Shown here: in pieces, positions 1 to 8,370 of the stretch
How the letters are laid out: every line of letters begins with the position of its first letter
Position numbering within the stretch: position 1 is the stretch's first letter
Assembly (NCBI GenBank): GCA_963678205.1
Contig: OY782760.1
Coordinates: 930,001-994,000, forward strand
From: G963556115 sp963678205
GTDB taxonomy: Bacteria > Planctomycetota > SZUA-567
Reading direction: 5' to 3'
Length of the DNA: 64,000 nucleotides
Made by a program: the position numbers and the translations under genes
The notes under the pieces: generated by a model
The model's input: only the letters and a program-made list of their open reading frames with translations
Database searches by the model: none
What the model was told of the DNA's origin: nothing

Positions 1-941
1 GTATGTTTCTTGGCTACCATTCCAGCAACTTTTCTGATTGTAGGGATATACTTTGATTTTACAGTATCCATACCTTTGTATAATTCTAGGGAATCTTTAT
101 CAATTACTGCAAGTGCGCCACTTTCAAATGCTTTCTTAGTAATATCAGAGGAATCTTTAGCAATTGTACTACAAATAACAACTGGTTTGGGTAAGTATTG
201 AGACAACTTTTTCAAAAATTTCAAGCCATCCATTTTAGGCATAATTATATCAAGGCTTACAACATCTGGGTCTGTACTTATTATCATATCTCTAGCTTCA
301 TAAGCATCACCAGCTTCTCCGCATACTTCCATGCCATTGCTACCTTCAATTGCTCTTCTAAGTATTGTTCTTACCAAGGGGGAGTCATCCACTATCAATA
401 CTTTAGTGTTTCTGGAGGCAATATCATTACGTTTTTGGGCTAGCTTTTTTGCTTCCTCAGACTTCATAATGATTTTAGTACGGACTTCACCGGTTTCCGT
501 GTCAAAATAAACTCTTCTGCCGCTTTTACCGCCAACTTCCTCTTCTGTTACTTTAATTCTATTTGCTTTAAGGAAGTCTCTAGCTAGTGTAATATTTCTA
601 AATCCTATATCACTTCCAGAACCATTTGCCAAGTGGCTGACTACTGCAGCACCACCATAAATTCCAGCAGTGAAGTTTGCAACATTGGAGTCAATTTTTT
701 TCATCAGCCAAAGAATTGTCTGAAGTGAGGTATCGCCATATCGACCTTTATCGCTATCTCCAAGTGGAGCTCTGTCGAGCAAGTAATGGTTCATGCCACC
801 ACATGGTAATGATTTATGTTTGAGTGTTACTGATACGCAGCTACCTAGTAATGTTGCTATTTCACACTTGGTGCGTGATACATGGTATTCACCAGGTAAC
901 AGAAAGACTCTTTTGGAGTTATCATTATTCAGTGTAGACAT
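1..941 (-). CDS. CheD-CheB fusion, chemotaxis receptor deamidase/methylesterase (partial)
   Basis: Minus-strand reading frame, open to the window edge, so the C-terminus is missing; 313 residues are visible. Residues 1 to about 165 are a CheD domain: LLGSCVSVTL carries the catalytic Cys35, His52 follows in MNHYLL, and the 17-residue Cys-His spacing matches CheD deamidases. Residues about 180-300 are a CheB-type receiver: IVDDSPLVR has the acidic pair (D185, D186) and SLDIIMPKMDG the phospho-acceptor D231. The CheB methylesterase domain presumably continues outside the window. Such a protein would deamidate and demethylate chemoreceptor glutamines and glutamates in adaptation. The ATG is preceded by AGGAGGA four bases upstream, which fixes the start. 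The gene lies downstream of the SurA-like gene on the same strand. Domain calls are from motifs; the missing domain is inferred. Confidence 0.88.
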   Translation of the reverse strand, partial: MSTLNNDNSKRVFLLPGEYHVSRTKCEIATLLGSCVSVTLKHKSLPCGGMNHYLLDRAPLGDSDKGRYGDTSLQTILWLMKKIDSNVANFTAGIYGGAAVVSHLANGSGSDIGFRNITLARDFLKANRIKVTEEEVGGKSGRRVYFDTETGEVRTKIIMKSEEAKKLAQKRNDIASRNTKVLIVDDSPLVRTILRRAIEGSNGMEVCGEAGDAYEARDMIISTDPDVVSLDIIMPKMDGLKFLKKLSQYLPKPVVICSTIAKDSSDITKKAFESGALAVIDKDSLELYKGMDTVKSKYIPTIRKVAGMVAKKH

Positions 942-975
942 GGATCCTCCTGTTGTAAGAGAAATATAAATCAGA

Positions 976-1002
976 CCCGGTCAAGAACTTGTCTAGACCG
1001 GG
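976..1002 (-). terminator. Hairpin between surA-like gene and cheD-cheB
   Basis: Seven-base-pair GC-rich stem (CCCGGTC with GACCGGG) and a 13-nt loop, seven nucleotides after the stop codon of the SurA-like gene on the minus strand. The following tract is only moderately T-rich, so it may be a weak terminator or a processing/stability hairpin before cheD-cheB. Confidence 0.5.
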
Positions 1003-1008
1003 GTAGAG

Positions 1009-2844
1009 TTAATTTTTATTAACGAATTTTATATTACTATCTTGAGCATATAAATATGCTGCTAGTCTGGCTCCAACTTTGATAACTGGTGTCATAGGGA
1101 ACTCAGGTTGGTACTCAGAGTTGCCTCTGTAATATTGCGATAGAGTGTTGGCATCAATAGGCTGTGCTTTCTGACCTTCAAGACTGTCAGTATCTTTATT
1201 ATAAATAATGTATACGCTGTAGCCTGTCGCAGTTTCATTCACGATTGGACCAAAAGTTTCTCCTACAGGGGTCAGACCAAGTTTTGAAAGGTTTCTGTTT
1301 CTGTTGAGGTATAATGAAGAAAAATTGGATTCATCGGTAATTACTTCCTTGCCATCAATTTCTTTTTTGTTTTCTTTTAGTGCAATTTTAGCATTTTCAG
1401 CAGCATCCTGAGCCATTTTATCTGCAGTATTTTCAATCATGGCTTTTTTGATGTCTTCAAGCAGTTCACTGCCATCTTTGTCATTTAAGCTGCGTTTTTT
1501 GCCTTCCTTATAGTCTACAATTCTAACCTTAGAAAGGGTCTTATCAGATGAAGCGAAAGGTATCTCTGTATTGAATTGTTCATAGCCTCTAAATGATTTT
1601 GAGTAGTCATCAAAGATTTTCTGAACAGCTTCATTCTTCTTGTCTGCAAGATCTTGTTGTTTTGCATTTTGGAATTGATGATCAAGTTTTGCAAGGAAGT
1701 ACTGGATTCCACTACCTACAAAGACAGGATTATCAGCTAGTTCATAAGCGCTAAGAAGCTTTGAACCAGTAGATCCTGTACTTACTCCTCTAGACTTTAG
1801 ACGTGAATCTGCATCAATATCAGTTAGTTCTACTTTTTGGATAGCCTTGTCAGAATTTTCACCTTTTAAAACCATTCTATGTAAAAAACGGTCATATTCA
1901 TTGCCAAAGGTTGTCTGAACAGTTCTAACTCTGTAGCTAGCAATATAGTCTTTTTTTACTTTTTCTTTGATGTTTTCAAATTTTTCTGCATTGCCATTAT
2001 TGTCTTTGTATCTGTCTGGGTTTGATTTGTAGAAATCTTCAATTACTTCATCTGATGTCTCTGGTTCGAGAGTTTCAACAACCAGTGGCACAGAAATATA
2101 TTCCAGTTTCCATTTTGCCGGTGTCCATAAGAAAGGGTATAAAGTGCGGTAACCAGGTTTTTGGAATTCATTAATGAAATTTTCGGCTCTTGACTTCAGT
2201 TCAGCTTCTGAGAGTTCATTAAATTCTGTTGCGGCTGTTTTGTTGAATTCTTTAACAGGGATATCAAGTTTTCCGTAAGTGACAGTCGTTTTTTGCATTG
2301 TATTTGAAATATTGGCGAATGTACTAGGAAAGAAGATAGATTTATCCAGAACATTCAGGAACTTTTTAACTAGTAACCAGTCTCTGACGCCAATTTTATA
2401 ATCATATACACTCTTTAAGTGTGATGACTCTTTGAGCATAGTACGTATAAGATCTTCTAGTTCCTTCTCGCTATTGCCTTCATACCCAAACTGACCTTTG
2501 ATATAAGTTGCTACTTCATCATCAGTAACAATAATGCCATTCTGCCTTGCTTTATCTCTAAGAGCAAGAACTGTAAACATTGCGTTGGTTGACTGAAGCC
2601 ATGGTGTCTGACCATCCAGAGTCAGGTAGACAGGTTGTCCAAAGTTCACAGCCTGAATACGTTGGTAGAAGTCATTAAATTCTTGAACAGTGTATGGTCT
2701 TTCATCAATGACACCAACAGTACCGTTTTCAGGATTGTAGTCAAATACTTGAGAGTAACCAAAAATCATAAATGAAGGGATTACAATAATTGCTACGATC
2801 CAGTAAATCATTTTTTGTTTATCTCTGAACTTCTGTAATGCCAC
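1009..2844 (-). CDS. SurA/PpiD-like membrane-anchored periplasmic folding factor
   Basis: About 611 residues. A short basic N-terminus (LQKFRDKQK) is followed by one hydrophobic segment (roughly residues 12-31, IYWIVAIIVIPSFMIFGYS), then a long, charged, extracytoplasmic region with SurA_N/PpiD-like helical organisation ('VGVIDERPYTVQEF' then an 'IIVTDDEVATYI' segment). I see no convincing parvulin catalytic motif, so it may be chaperone-only. This architecture is that of inner-membrane-anchored periplasmic chaperones helping outer-membrane or secreted proteins fold. Two GTG codons are possible starts. The downstream GTG at 2842-2844 has AAAGGTGG five bases upstream, whereas the GTG at 2853 abuts its own ribosome site, so I chose the former. 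Divergent from tgt. Confidence 0.72.
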   Translation of the reverse strand: MALQKFRDKQKMIYWIVAIIVIPSFMIFGYSQVFDYNPENGTVGVIDERPYTVQEFNDFYQRIQAVNFGQPVYLTLDGQTPWLQSTNAMFTVLALRDKARQNGIIVTDDEVATYIKGQFGYEGNSEKELEDLIRTMLKESSHLKSVYDYKIGVRDWLLVKKFLNVLDKSIFFPSTFANISNTMQKTTVTYGKLDIPVKEFNKTAATEFNELSEAELKSRAENFINEFQKPGYRTLYPFLWTPAKWKLEYISVPLVVETLEPETSDEVIEDFYKSNPDRYKDNNGNAEKFENIKEKVKKDYIASYRVRTVQTTFGNEYDRFLHRMVLKGENSDKAIQKVELTDIDADSRLKSRGVSTGSTGSKLLSAYELADNPVFVGSGIQYFLAKLDHQFQNAKQQDLADKKNEAVQKIFDDYSKSFRGYEQFNTEIPFASSDKTLSKVRIVDYKEGKKRSLNDKDGSELLEDIKKAMIENTADKMAQDAAENAKIALKENKKEIDGKEVITDESNFSSLYLNRNRNLSKLGLTPVGETFGPIVNETATGYSVYIIYNKDTDSLEGQKAQPIDANTLSQYYRGNSEYQPEFPMTPVIKVGARLAAYLYAQDSNIKFVNKN

Positions 2845-3102
2845 TTGAACCACCTTTCTAAATATATTCGGTATATTATTTATATTAAAAATTAAAATGA
2901 AATCATTACAAACAAATAGCAGTTTAAATATTATATTCTATGTTCTATTTTACTGCAACTAGTTTTAAAGAATATTCTTAAACATCTTGTTATATTATGT
3001 GAACTTAACTTGTTGAGGTTAAACGAAATATGGCTAAGATACCAGTTACGGGGTAAAAGACTTGACTTTTGTTGAATATACGGCAAAATTACTGTAGTTA
3101 TC

Positions 3103-3129
3103 AACACCTGCCAGTCAGGTGTTTTTTTT
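3103..3129 (+). terminator. Intrinsic terminator/attenuator in the tgt leader
   Basis: Perfect 8-bp hairpin (AACACCTG, loop CCAGT, CAGGTGTT) running directly into a T tract, ending 32 nt before the tgt start codon. No gene precedes it on this strand. A TTGACT -35-like hexamer lies at 3062-3067. The arrangement (promoter, terminator, gene) fits transcription attenuation, but no recognisable preQ1 aptamer is visible. Confidence 0.65.
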
Positions 3130-3161
3130 CTGGGATATATTTTAAATGGGTAGAAAAAGCT

Positions 3162-4283
3162 ATGCAGAGTGCAATTCAATTTAATGTTAGTCACAAGTCA
3201 AATAAAGCGCGAAGAGGAGTTTTAGAGACCCCTCACGGGAAAATTAATTCACCTTTCTTTATGACAGTCGGTACTTTGGCCGCGGTTAAAGGGCTGACAC
3301 CACAGATGTTACGTGAATGTGGTTGTGAAATTGTGCTTGCCAATACTTACCATCTTTCACTAAGACCCGGTGAAGAAGTCGTAAAAAATTTCGGGGGATT
3401 GAGTAAGTTTATGGGATGGAATGGACCTACTCTTACTGATAGCGGTGGATTTCAGGTTTTTTCCCTCGCTGATATTAATAAAATTACTGATGATGGTGTT
3501 GTTTTTGCAAACCATATTGATGGCTCTAAAATTTATATTTCACCTGAAAGATCGATAGAAATCCAGCAGGCTCTTGGTGCAGATATGTTTATGGCATTTG
3601 ATGAATGCCCAGCTGGAGATAGCTCACATGAGGTAGTTGCTGAGAGTATAGAACGAACTTATCGCTGGGCGGTGCGTTCAAAAGAGGCTTGGGTAAACCG
3701 TGAGACGCAGGCGCTATTCGGTATCGTACAGGGTGGGGTGTATGAAGATCTCAGGCGCAAGAGTGCTGAACAGATAGTCTCACTGGATCTTCCAGGAACT
3801 GCTATTGGTGGTGTAAGTGTTGGTGAAGATCCTGCAAAAATTGATCAAGTAGTAGAATATACAGCTGCGTTGCTTCCTGAGAACAAACCTAGATATCTTA
3901 TGGGAGTTGGCAGACCACAGGATATTATTCGTGCTATTGGGCATGGTGTGGATATGTTTGACTGCGTAATGCCTACCCGCCATGCGCGACATGCGGAAGT
4001 ATTTACTAGACAGGGTAAAATTAAAATCAGAAATTTAAAGTATAGAGACGATCAGAGACCGATAGAGGAAGGTTGTGACTGTTATACATGCAGAAATTTG
4101 ACTCGAGGGTATTTACGCCATCTCTTTATTGCTCGTGAAATGCTTGGCCCAATTTATGCTGCCATTCATAACATTCGCTTCTATATGAAGATGCTAGAAG
4201 ATGCCCGTAAAGCTATTGAAGATGCTAGGTATGATGAGTTTGCAAGTAAATTTGTAGCGGATATTGAGAGCGGAAATATTTAG
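3162..4283 (+). CDS. tgt: tRNA-guanine transglycosylase (queuosine pathway)
   Basis: 373 residues from ATG 3162. Bacterial Tgt exchanges guanine for preQ1 at the wobble position of GUN-anticodon tRNAs in the cytoplasm. Visible hallmarks: LANTYHLSLRPG, the catalytic-Asp motif TDSGGFQVFSL, GIVQGGVYEDLR, AIGGVSVGE, DCVMPTRHARH, and the zinc site CDCYTCRNLTRGYLRHL. Length and motif order are normal for the family. The frame is open 31 codons further upstream, but that stretch spans the terminator hairpin and is not family-like, so the start is set where homology begins. The gene stands alone between the divergent SurA-like gene and the convergent tsaC operon. A GGGTAG tract is the best nearby ribosome site. 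Confidence 0.95.
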   Translation: MQSAIQFNVSHKSNKARRGVLETPHGKINSPFFMTVGTLAAVKGLTPQMLRECGCEIVLANTYHLSLRPGEEVVKNFGGLSKFMGWNGPTLTDSGGFQVFSLADINKITDDGVVFANHIDGSKIYISPERSIEIQQALGADMFMAFDECPAGDSSHEVVAESIERTYRWAVRSKEAWVNRETQALFGIVQGGVYEDLRRKSAEQIVSLDLPGTAIGGVSVGEDPAKIDQVVEYTAALLPENKPRYLMGVGRPQDIIRAIGHGVDMFDCVMPTRHARHAEVFTRQGKIKIRNLKYRDDQRPIEEGCDCYTCRNLTRGYLRHLFIAREMLGPIYAAIHNIRFYMKMLEDARKAIEDARYDEFASKFVADIESGNI

Positions 4284-4294
4284 GTAATATTATT

Positions 4295-4327
4295 AATAAG
4301 GCTCAGAAGATTTTTCTGAGCCTTATT
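4295..4327. terminator. Bidirectional terminator between tgt and tsaC
   Basis: Perfect 14-bp stem (AATAAGGCTCAGAA with TTCTGAGCCTTATT) and a GATTT loop, midway between two convergent genes. It probably ends transcription from both sides; the T tracts are short. Confidence 0.75.
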
Positions 4328-4346
4328 GGTAAATAATAATATAAGT

Positions 4347-4943
4347 TTAGCTATTAAAAATATTATTTATATCATCTTCCAAAATCGCTCCATGGCGGAA
4401 TATCTCAAGATCACCTTCGGTATTGATACCTATAACACTTGAGCCTTCACCAATTTCAGCTTCGTCGTCATCAATGATTAATTCTAAGTCTTGTCCAATA
4501 CTTTCATTAATCTCTTTTGCTGAGGTAGCTGCTTTTTCTCCAGAAATATTGGCGCTGGTTGCTATTAGGCCACTTCCAATTTCGAGCATTAAAATCCTTA
4601 GCCATTTATTATCAGGAATTCTTAGCCCGCATGTTCCAGAATTATGAGCAGGCAGTACCAATGTCATAGGTCCTGGCCAGAATGCATGCATAAGTTTATC
4701 AACTTTCGGATTATCCCATTTTGCATATTTACTTGCATAGCTAAAGTTTGGAATAAGTATCTGAAATGGCTTGTCTTTGTCACGCCCTTTGAGTTGTCTT
4801 AATAAGTTTTCGCCTTCTTCACTGCCATATATAGCGCCTAGCCCATATACAGTTTCTGTTGGGAAAGCAATTACCTTATTCTCCATCAAAGCTTTACATG
4901 CAGGTTTAATCGATCTGTAGTCTGCTTTTAATATTTCAACCAT
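4347..4943 (-). CDS. tsaC: L-threonylcarbamoyladenylate synthase
   Basis: 198 residues of the YrdC/Sua5 family. It makes threonylcarbamoyl-AMP from threonine, bicarbonate and ATP, the first step of t6A37 tRNA modification; its partner TsaD is encoded at 22.9 kb. Motifs: AFPTETVYGLGA at the N-terminus, LKGRDKDKPFQILIPN (the KxR...K nucleotide and bicarbonate site), GPMTLVLPA, GLRIPDN and GLIATSANISGEKAA. It has the length of the short TsaC/YrdC form, without the Sua5 C-terminal domain. AAGGA seven bases upstream supports the start. It follows purD by nine nucleotides and is the last gene of the folD-hydrolase-purD-tsaC operon. Confidence 0.92.
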   Translation of the reverse strand: MVEILKADYRSIKPACKALMENKVIAFPTETVYGLGAIYGSEEGENLLRQLKGRDKDKPFQILIPNFSYASKYAKWDNPKVDKLMHAFWPGPMTLVLPAHNSGTCGLRIPDNKWLRILMLEIGSGLIATSANISGEKAATSAKEINESIGQDLELIIDDDEAEIGEGSSVIGINTEGDLEIFRHGAILEDDINNIFNS

Positions 4944-4952
4944 TATATATCC

Positions 4953-6236
4953 TTATAGTCTTTTTAGAGCTTTCTTAGCAATGTCTGTTCTAAAATGTGC
5001 ACCTTCAAAGTTTACTTTATTTACTGCTGCGTATGCATTCTCAATTGCTTGAGGAATATCTGAACCTAACGCAGTAACTCCAAGTACGCGCCCACCATCT
5101 GTTACTACTTTGTTTCCTTTTTCTTTAGTGCCGGCGTGGAAAACTACCGCATTATCTTTCTTTTCTGAAACTTCTCCAAGTCCTTTTATCTCAATGCCTT
5201 TTGGATATTTGCTAGGGTAGCCACCACTTGACATTACAACACATACCGCAGCTTCATCTTTCCAGTTTATATCCATCTCACTCAATTTGCCGTCACACAC
5301 AGCTTCAAGCAGATCAAGAATGTCTGTGTCGAGTCTCATCATGATAGGCTGTGTTTCAGGATCACCAAAACGTACATTGTATTCGAGTACTTTAGGACCA
5401 CTTTTGGTAATCATAAGACCGGCATATAGCACTCCTTTGAAGCGTTTGCCACAGTTGTTCATAGCGTGAACAGTTGGAACAAGTACATCTTCTATTACTT
5501 GATCAAGTAACTTTTCAGTCATTAGTGGGGCAGGAGAGTATGCTCCCATTCCACCGGTATTAGGTCCCTTGTCATCATCAAATATTGCTTTATGATCTTG
5601 TGATGAAGCTAATGGGGCAATTGTTTTTCCGTCAGTCAGGGCAAGAACTGAAAGCTCTTCACCTACCAAGCACTCTTCAACAACTACTTTTCCTCCTGCT
5701 TCACCGAATTCATGATCAACCATGCATCTTGTTAGCGCTTCTTTAGCTTCTTCATGATTCTTACAGACAATTGCTCCTTTACCTGCTGCTAGCCCATCGG
5801 CTTTTACTACAATTGGGCCGTCTTCTGTAATACTGTCTATATAATCAATAGCGAATTCATACTGTTCAAATATAGCGTAGTCCGCAGTTGGGATGCCGTT
5901 GTGACGCATTAGGTCTTTGGAGAATACTTTGCTTTTTTCAAGCTCTGCAGCGGCCTTAGTTGGGCCAAAAGCTTTAATTCCTGCTTCAAGAAAAGCATCT
6001 ACAATCCCTTCAACAAGTATAGCTTCAGGACCAGGGATAACAAAATCTATGTCATTTTGTTTTGCCCAGCGTATGATACTTGGGATGTTGTTCATATTTA
6101 AATCAATGCACTCACCAACTTCGCTGCAGCCTGCATTACCTGGAGCAATATACAGCTTGTTCAGTCGCTTTGATTGCTTTACTTTCCAAGCAAGAGCGTG
6201 CTCTCTGCCACCATTTCCTATTATAAGTACATTCAT
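4953..6236 (-). CDS. purD: Phosphoribosylamine-glycine ligase
   Basis: 427 residues. PurD is the ATP-grasp enzyme joining glycine to phosphoribosylamine in purine synthesis. It begins MNVLIIGNGGREHALAWK, the typical N-terminal motif. Other signatures are IAPGNAGC, VVKADGLAAGKGAIV, GPNTGGMGAYSPAPL, VLEYNVRFGDPETQ and the C-terminal FHAGT segment. An ATG five codons earlier is open, but AAAGGTGAT sits immediately before this internal ATG, which matches family N-termini. It lies between the hydrolase and tsaC on the same strand. Confidence 0.96.
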   Translation of the reverse strand: MNVLIIGNGGREHALAWKVKQSKRLNKLYIAPGNAGCSEVGECIDLNMNNIPSIIRWAKQNDIDFVIPGPEAILVEGIVDAFLEAGIKAFGPTKAAAELEKSKVFSKDLMRHNGIPTADYAIFEQYEFAIDYIDSITEDGPIVVKADGLAAGKGAIVCKNHEEAKEALTRCMVDHEFGEAGGKVVVEECLVGEELSVLALTDGKTIAPLASSQDHKAIFDDDKGPNTGGMGAYSPAPLMTEKLLDQVIEDVLVPTVHAMNNCGKRFKGVLYAGLMITKSGPKVLEYNVRFGDPETQPIMMRLDTDILDLLEAVCDGKLSEMDINWKDEAAVCVVMSSGGYPSKYPKGIEIKGLGEVSEKKDNAVVFHAGTKEKGNKVVTDGGRVLGVTALGSDIPQAIENAYAAVNKVNFEGAHFRTDIAKKALKRL

Positions 6237-6270
6237 TCTATCACCTTTCATATATTATTATTTTTCAATA

Positions 6271-7164
6271 TTATTTAAAAAATACTTTTAGTCTTGAGAT
6301 AATCTCTTTATTTTTGTCTTCAAGTAGATAGTGCCCAGCATTTTCATAGTACTCAAATTTAGCGTCTTGAAATCTTTTTCTCCACTCTGTAAAGAAACTA
6401 TCATTGAAACACCAGTCTCTGCCTCCCCAGAGAATCAACATATCTTTTTTTTCAAGCTTTTTTAAGTTGCCGTCAATTGTTTTAAGTGTTTTATAGCTTA
6501 CTGCTGAAGGCTTCAATGGAATATCTTGTACAAACCGCAGAGTTGCAACTCGGTTTTTCCAATTATTATATGGCATGAGATAGCCACTCTTTACATTTGC
6601 TGATAAGGGTTTTTCAACAGCCATGAATGTTGCAGCAGCTGCAAATGCATTCATTCCTCTTATTGCTAGAGCACCGAAACCTGGAATCCTGCAAATATTG
6701 ATTCTGAAGGGAATATCAGTTGAGATAAATGCTCCTGTATTAAGAATAACCAGTTTTCCAACTCTTTCGGTATTTGCTGTTGCCCAGCCCATTCCTATTG
6801 CGCCTCCCCAATCATGGACGACAAGGTTTACTCTTTCGTTTCCAAGAGAGATCTTTTCAAGTAATTCTGTTACGTTTGCAATATGATTACTGAGAGTATA
6901 GGCATAATTTTGTGGCTTATCACTGAGTCCCATGCCTATATGATCTGGAGCAATGACTCTGTATTTTGCCGAAAATTCTTTTATAAGATTTCTATAGTAA
7001 AAACTCCAACTAGGATTGCCGTGGAGCATCAGAAGTATTTCTTTTGATTGATTGTCTGTTGTATTACCTTCATCAATATAATGTATCCGTACCCCAGAGC
7101 TGAGCTCTAAGTACTTGGATTCAAACGGATAAAGTTCTTTAAATTTTGGGTCATCTCTATGCAT
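6271..7164 (-). CDS. Alpha/beta hydrolase of the haloalkane-dehalogenase-like family
   Basis: 297 residues. The oxyanion-hole motif LMLHGNPSWSFYYRNL, the nucleophile elbow VVHDWGGAIG (Asp as nucleophile, as in haloalkane dehalogenases, not Ser), and a late GRDWCFNDSF plus AGHYLLED catalytic-acid/His segment place it in this family. The WCF segment and Asp nucleophile also recall OleB-type enzymes of long-chain olefin synthesis, but no oleA, oleC or oleD is visible nearby, so the substrate is unknown. The first codon is taken as ATG 7164. A TTG lies just upstream, and the start overlaps the folD stop by eight nucleotides, implying translational coupling. An unusual passenger in a purine/folate/tRNA operon. 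Confidence 0.82.
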   Translation of the reverse strand: MHRDDPKFKELYPFESKYLELSSGVRIHYIDEGNTTDNQSKEILLMLHGNPSWSFYYRNLIKEFSAKYRVIAPDHIGMGLSDKPQNYAYTLSNHIANVTELLEKISLGNERVNLVVHDWGGAIGMGWATANTERVGKLVILNTGAFISTDIPFRINICRIPGFGALAIRGMNAFAAAATFMAVEKPLSANVKSGYLMPYNNWKNRVATLRFVQDIPLKPSAVSYKTLKTIDGNLKKLEKKDMLILWGGRDWCFNDSFFTEWRKRFQDAKFEYYENAGHYLLEDKNKEIISRLKVFFK

Positions 7165-8158
7165 CAAAATTAAGTCCTGAAAGCTTTTTAGCAGAGTGTA
7201 CGGTGTTGATAAGCAGATAAGCGTTGGTTACAGGTCCAGAGCCGCCTTTTGGGCTGGTAATGTGCCCAGCAATATCTTTACATGCTTCAAAATCAATATC
7301 GCCAACATATTGCATTGCAATTTTACCTTTGTTGTTTTTGAGTGGTTCTCCATCTGTATCCAGTCCAGTAGGTATGTGGTTTACACCGACATCCACAATT
7401 ATGGCACCACTTTTGATCATATCGGCTTTAACTAGAGGGCTCAGGTCTACTGGCGCAGGTTTTTCTCCTTCACCATTTTTATAAGCTTTTAGAGCTTTGT
7501 TGTATCTATTCCAGGTAACTGATGATGCGCCAGTTGCGGCGATTATAACATCAGCTTCCTTGCATAAAGCCGCAACATCTGAGCGACTATGACCAATCAT
7601 CACAGAGGCATTGAGGTTCAAAAGTAGGAGTGCTGCAGGTTTGCCTACAATTGCACTTCTGCCTAAAACCAGGGCTTTTGCTCCATTCATATTTGGGCGT
7701 AATCTTTTGACTAATTCTACTGCTCCAACTGCTGTACAAGGGGCTGGGTCAGAATAACCGTTTGTAAGGAGTGCACCAAGGTTTTCTGGGTGAACTCCTT
7801 CAGCGTCTTTGATAGGATTTATTGCTCCAGCCAATTTGAGGTGTTCACAATCAGCTGGCAGTGGCAGGTGCAGAAGTATTGCTGAGATGTTATCATCTAT
7901 ATTAAGCTTTTCAATTTCTGCAAGGATATCTGATTCAGTCGCATCTTTTCCGAGTTCGATAAGAGTATATCCTATACCGTTATTTGTGCAGTGTTCTCCT
8001 TGTGCTTTTGCATACCAAGCACTTCCAGCGTCGTTGTTAGCTCTGATCGCAGCCAGATGAGGCTTTTTACCTGCTGCAGTAAGTTTTTTTACATCCCTTT
8101 TAATACCATCAAGCAGTTCTTTTGCTACAGCATTACCATCTATTAGTTCAGCAACCAT
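7157..8158 (-). CDS. folD: Methylene-tetrahydrofolate dehydrogenase, atypical FolD
   Basis: 333 residues, longer than the usual ~285. The fold is clear: SAWYAKAQGEHC near residue 50, LLHLPLPADCEH near 97, VLGRSAIVGKPAALLL for the dinucleotide site and the C-terminal PKGGSGPVTNAYLL. FolD normally oxidises methylene-THF and then hydrolyses methenyl-THF to formyl-THF. Aligned to human and E. coli enzymes, the catalytic Lys of the YxxxK motif is Gln53, the conserved Gln of VQLPLP is His97, and the second Asp of DVDG is Glu120. All three are linked to cyclohydrolase chemistry, so dehydrogenase-only activity is likely (inference). About 30 extra residues lie between the GHSRS and IIVDVG segments. 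First gene of its operon. Confidence 0.9.
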   Translation of the reverse strand: MVAELIDGNAVAKELLDGIKRDVKKLTAAGKKPHLAAIRANNDAGSAWYAKAQGEHCTNNGIGYTLIELGKDATESDILAEIEKLNIDDNISAILLHLPLPADCEHLKLAGAINPIKDAEGVHPENLGALLTNGYSDPAPCTAVGAVELVKRLRPNMNGAKALVLGRSAIVGKPAALLLLNLNASVMIGHSRSDVAALCKEADVIIAATGASSVTWNRYNKALKAYKNGEGEKPAPVDLSPLVKADMIKSGAIIVDVGVNHIPTGLDTDGEPLKNNKGKIAMQYVGDIDFEACKDIAGHITSPKGGSGPVTNAYLLINTVHSAKKLSGLNFDA

Positions 8159-8325
8159 TAATATCCTTTCTTGGTTTTCAATTAATTCATTATTATACTA
8201 GATTTTATAGTATTTTTTTGAAAAGGCAAGGGGCTAATAGGGAGTAGAATCATATTGTATTGGAAAGGGATTTTTATATTATGTGTTATTTGGTCTGCAC
8301 TATATGGGAAATTTTGGTTTTATAT

Positions 8326-8361
8326 AAAATAGCTACCAGAGATATTCTTGGCAGCTATTTT
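8326..8361 (-). terminator. Terminator after the fliM-fliN operon
   Basis: Stem AAAATAGCT/AGCTATTTT extended by CCA/TGG across one mismatch, 10 nt beyond the fliN-like stop codon on the minus strand and followed by TATAT-rich sequence. Confidence 0.6.
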
Positions 8362-8370
8362 ATAATATTT

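Noticed and set aside
3000..3160. preQ1 riboswitch in the tgt leader
   Set aside because: The terminator is clear, but none of the preQ1-I/II/III aptamer signatures could be found; reported only as an attenuator-like hairpin.
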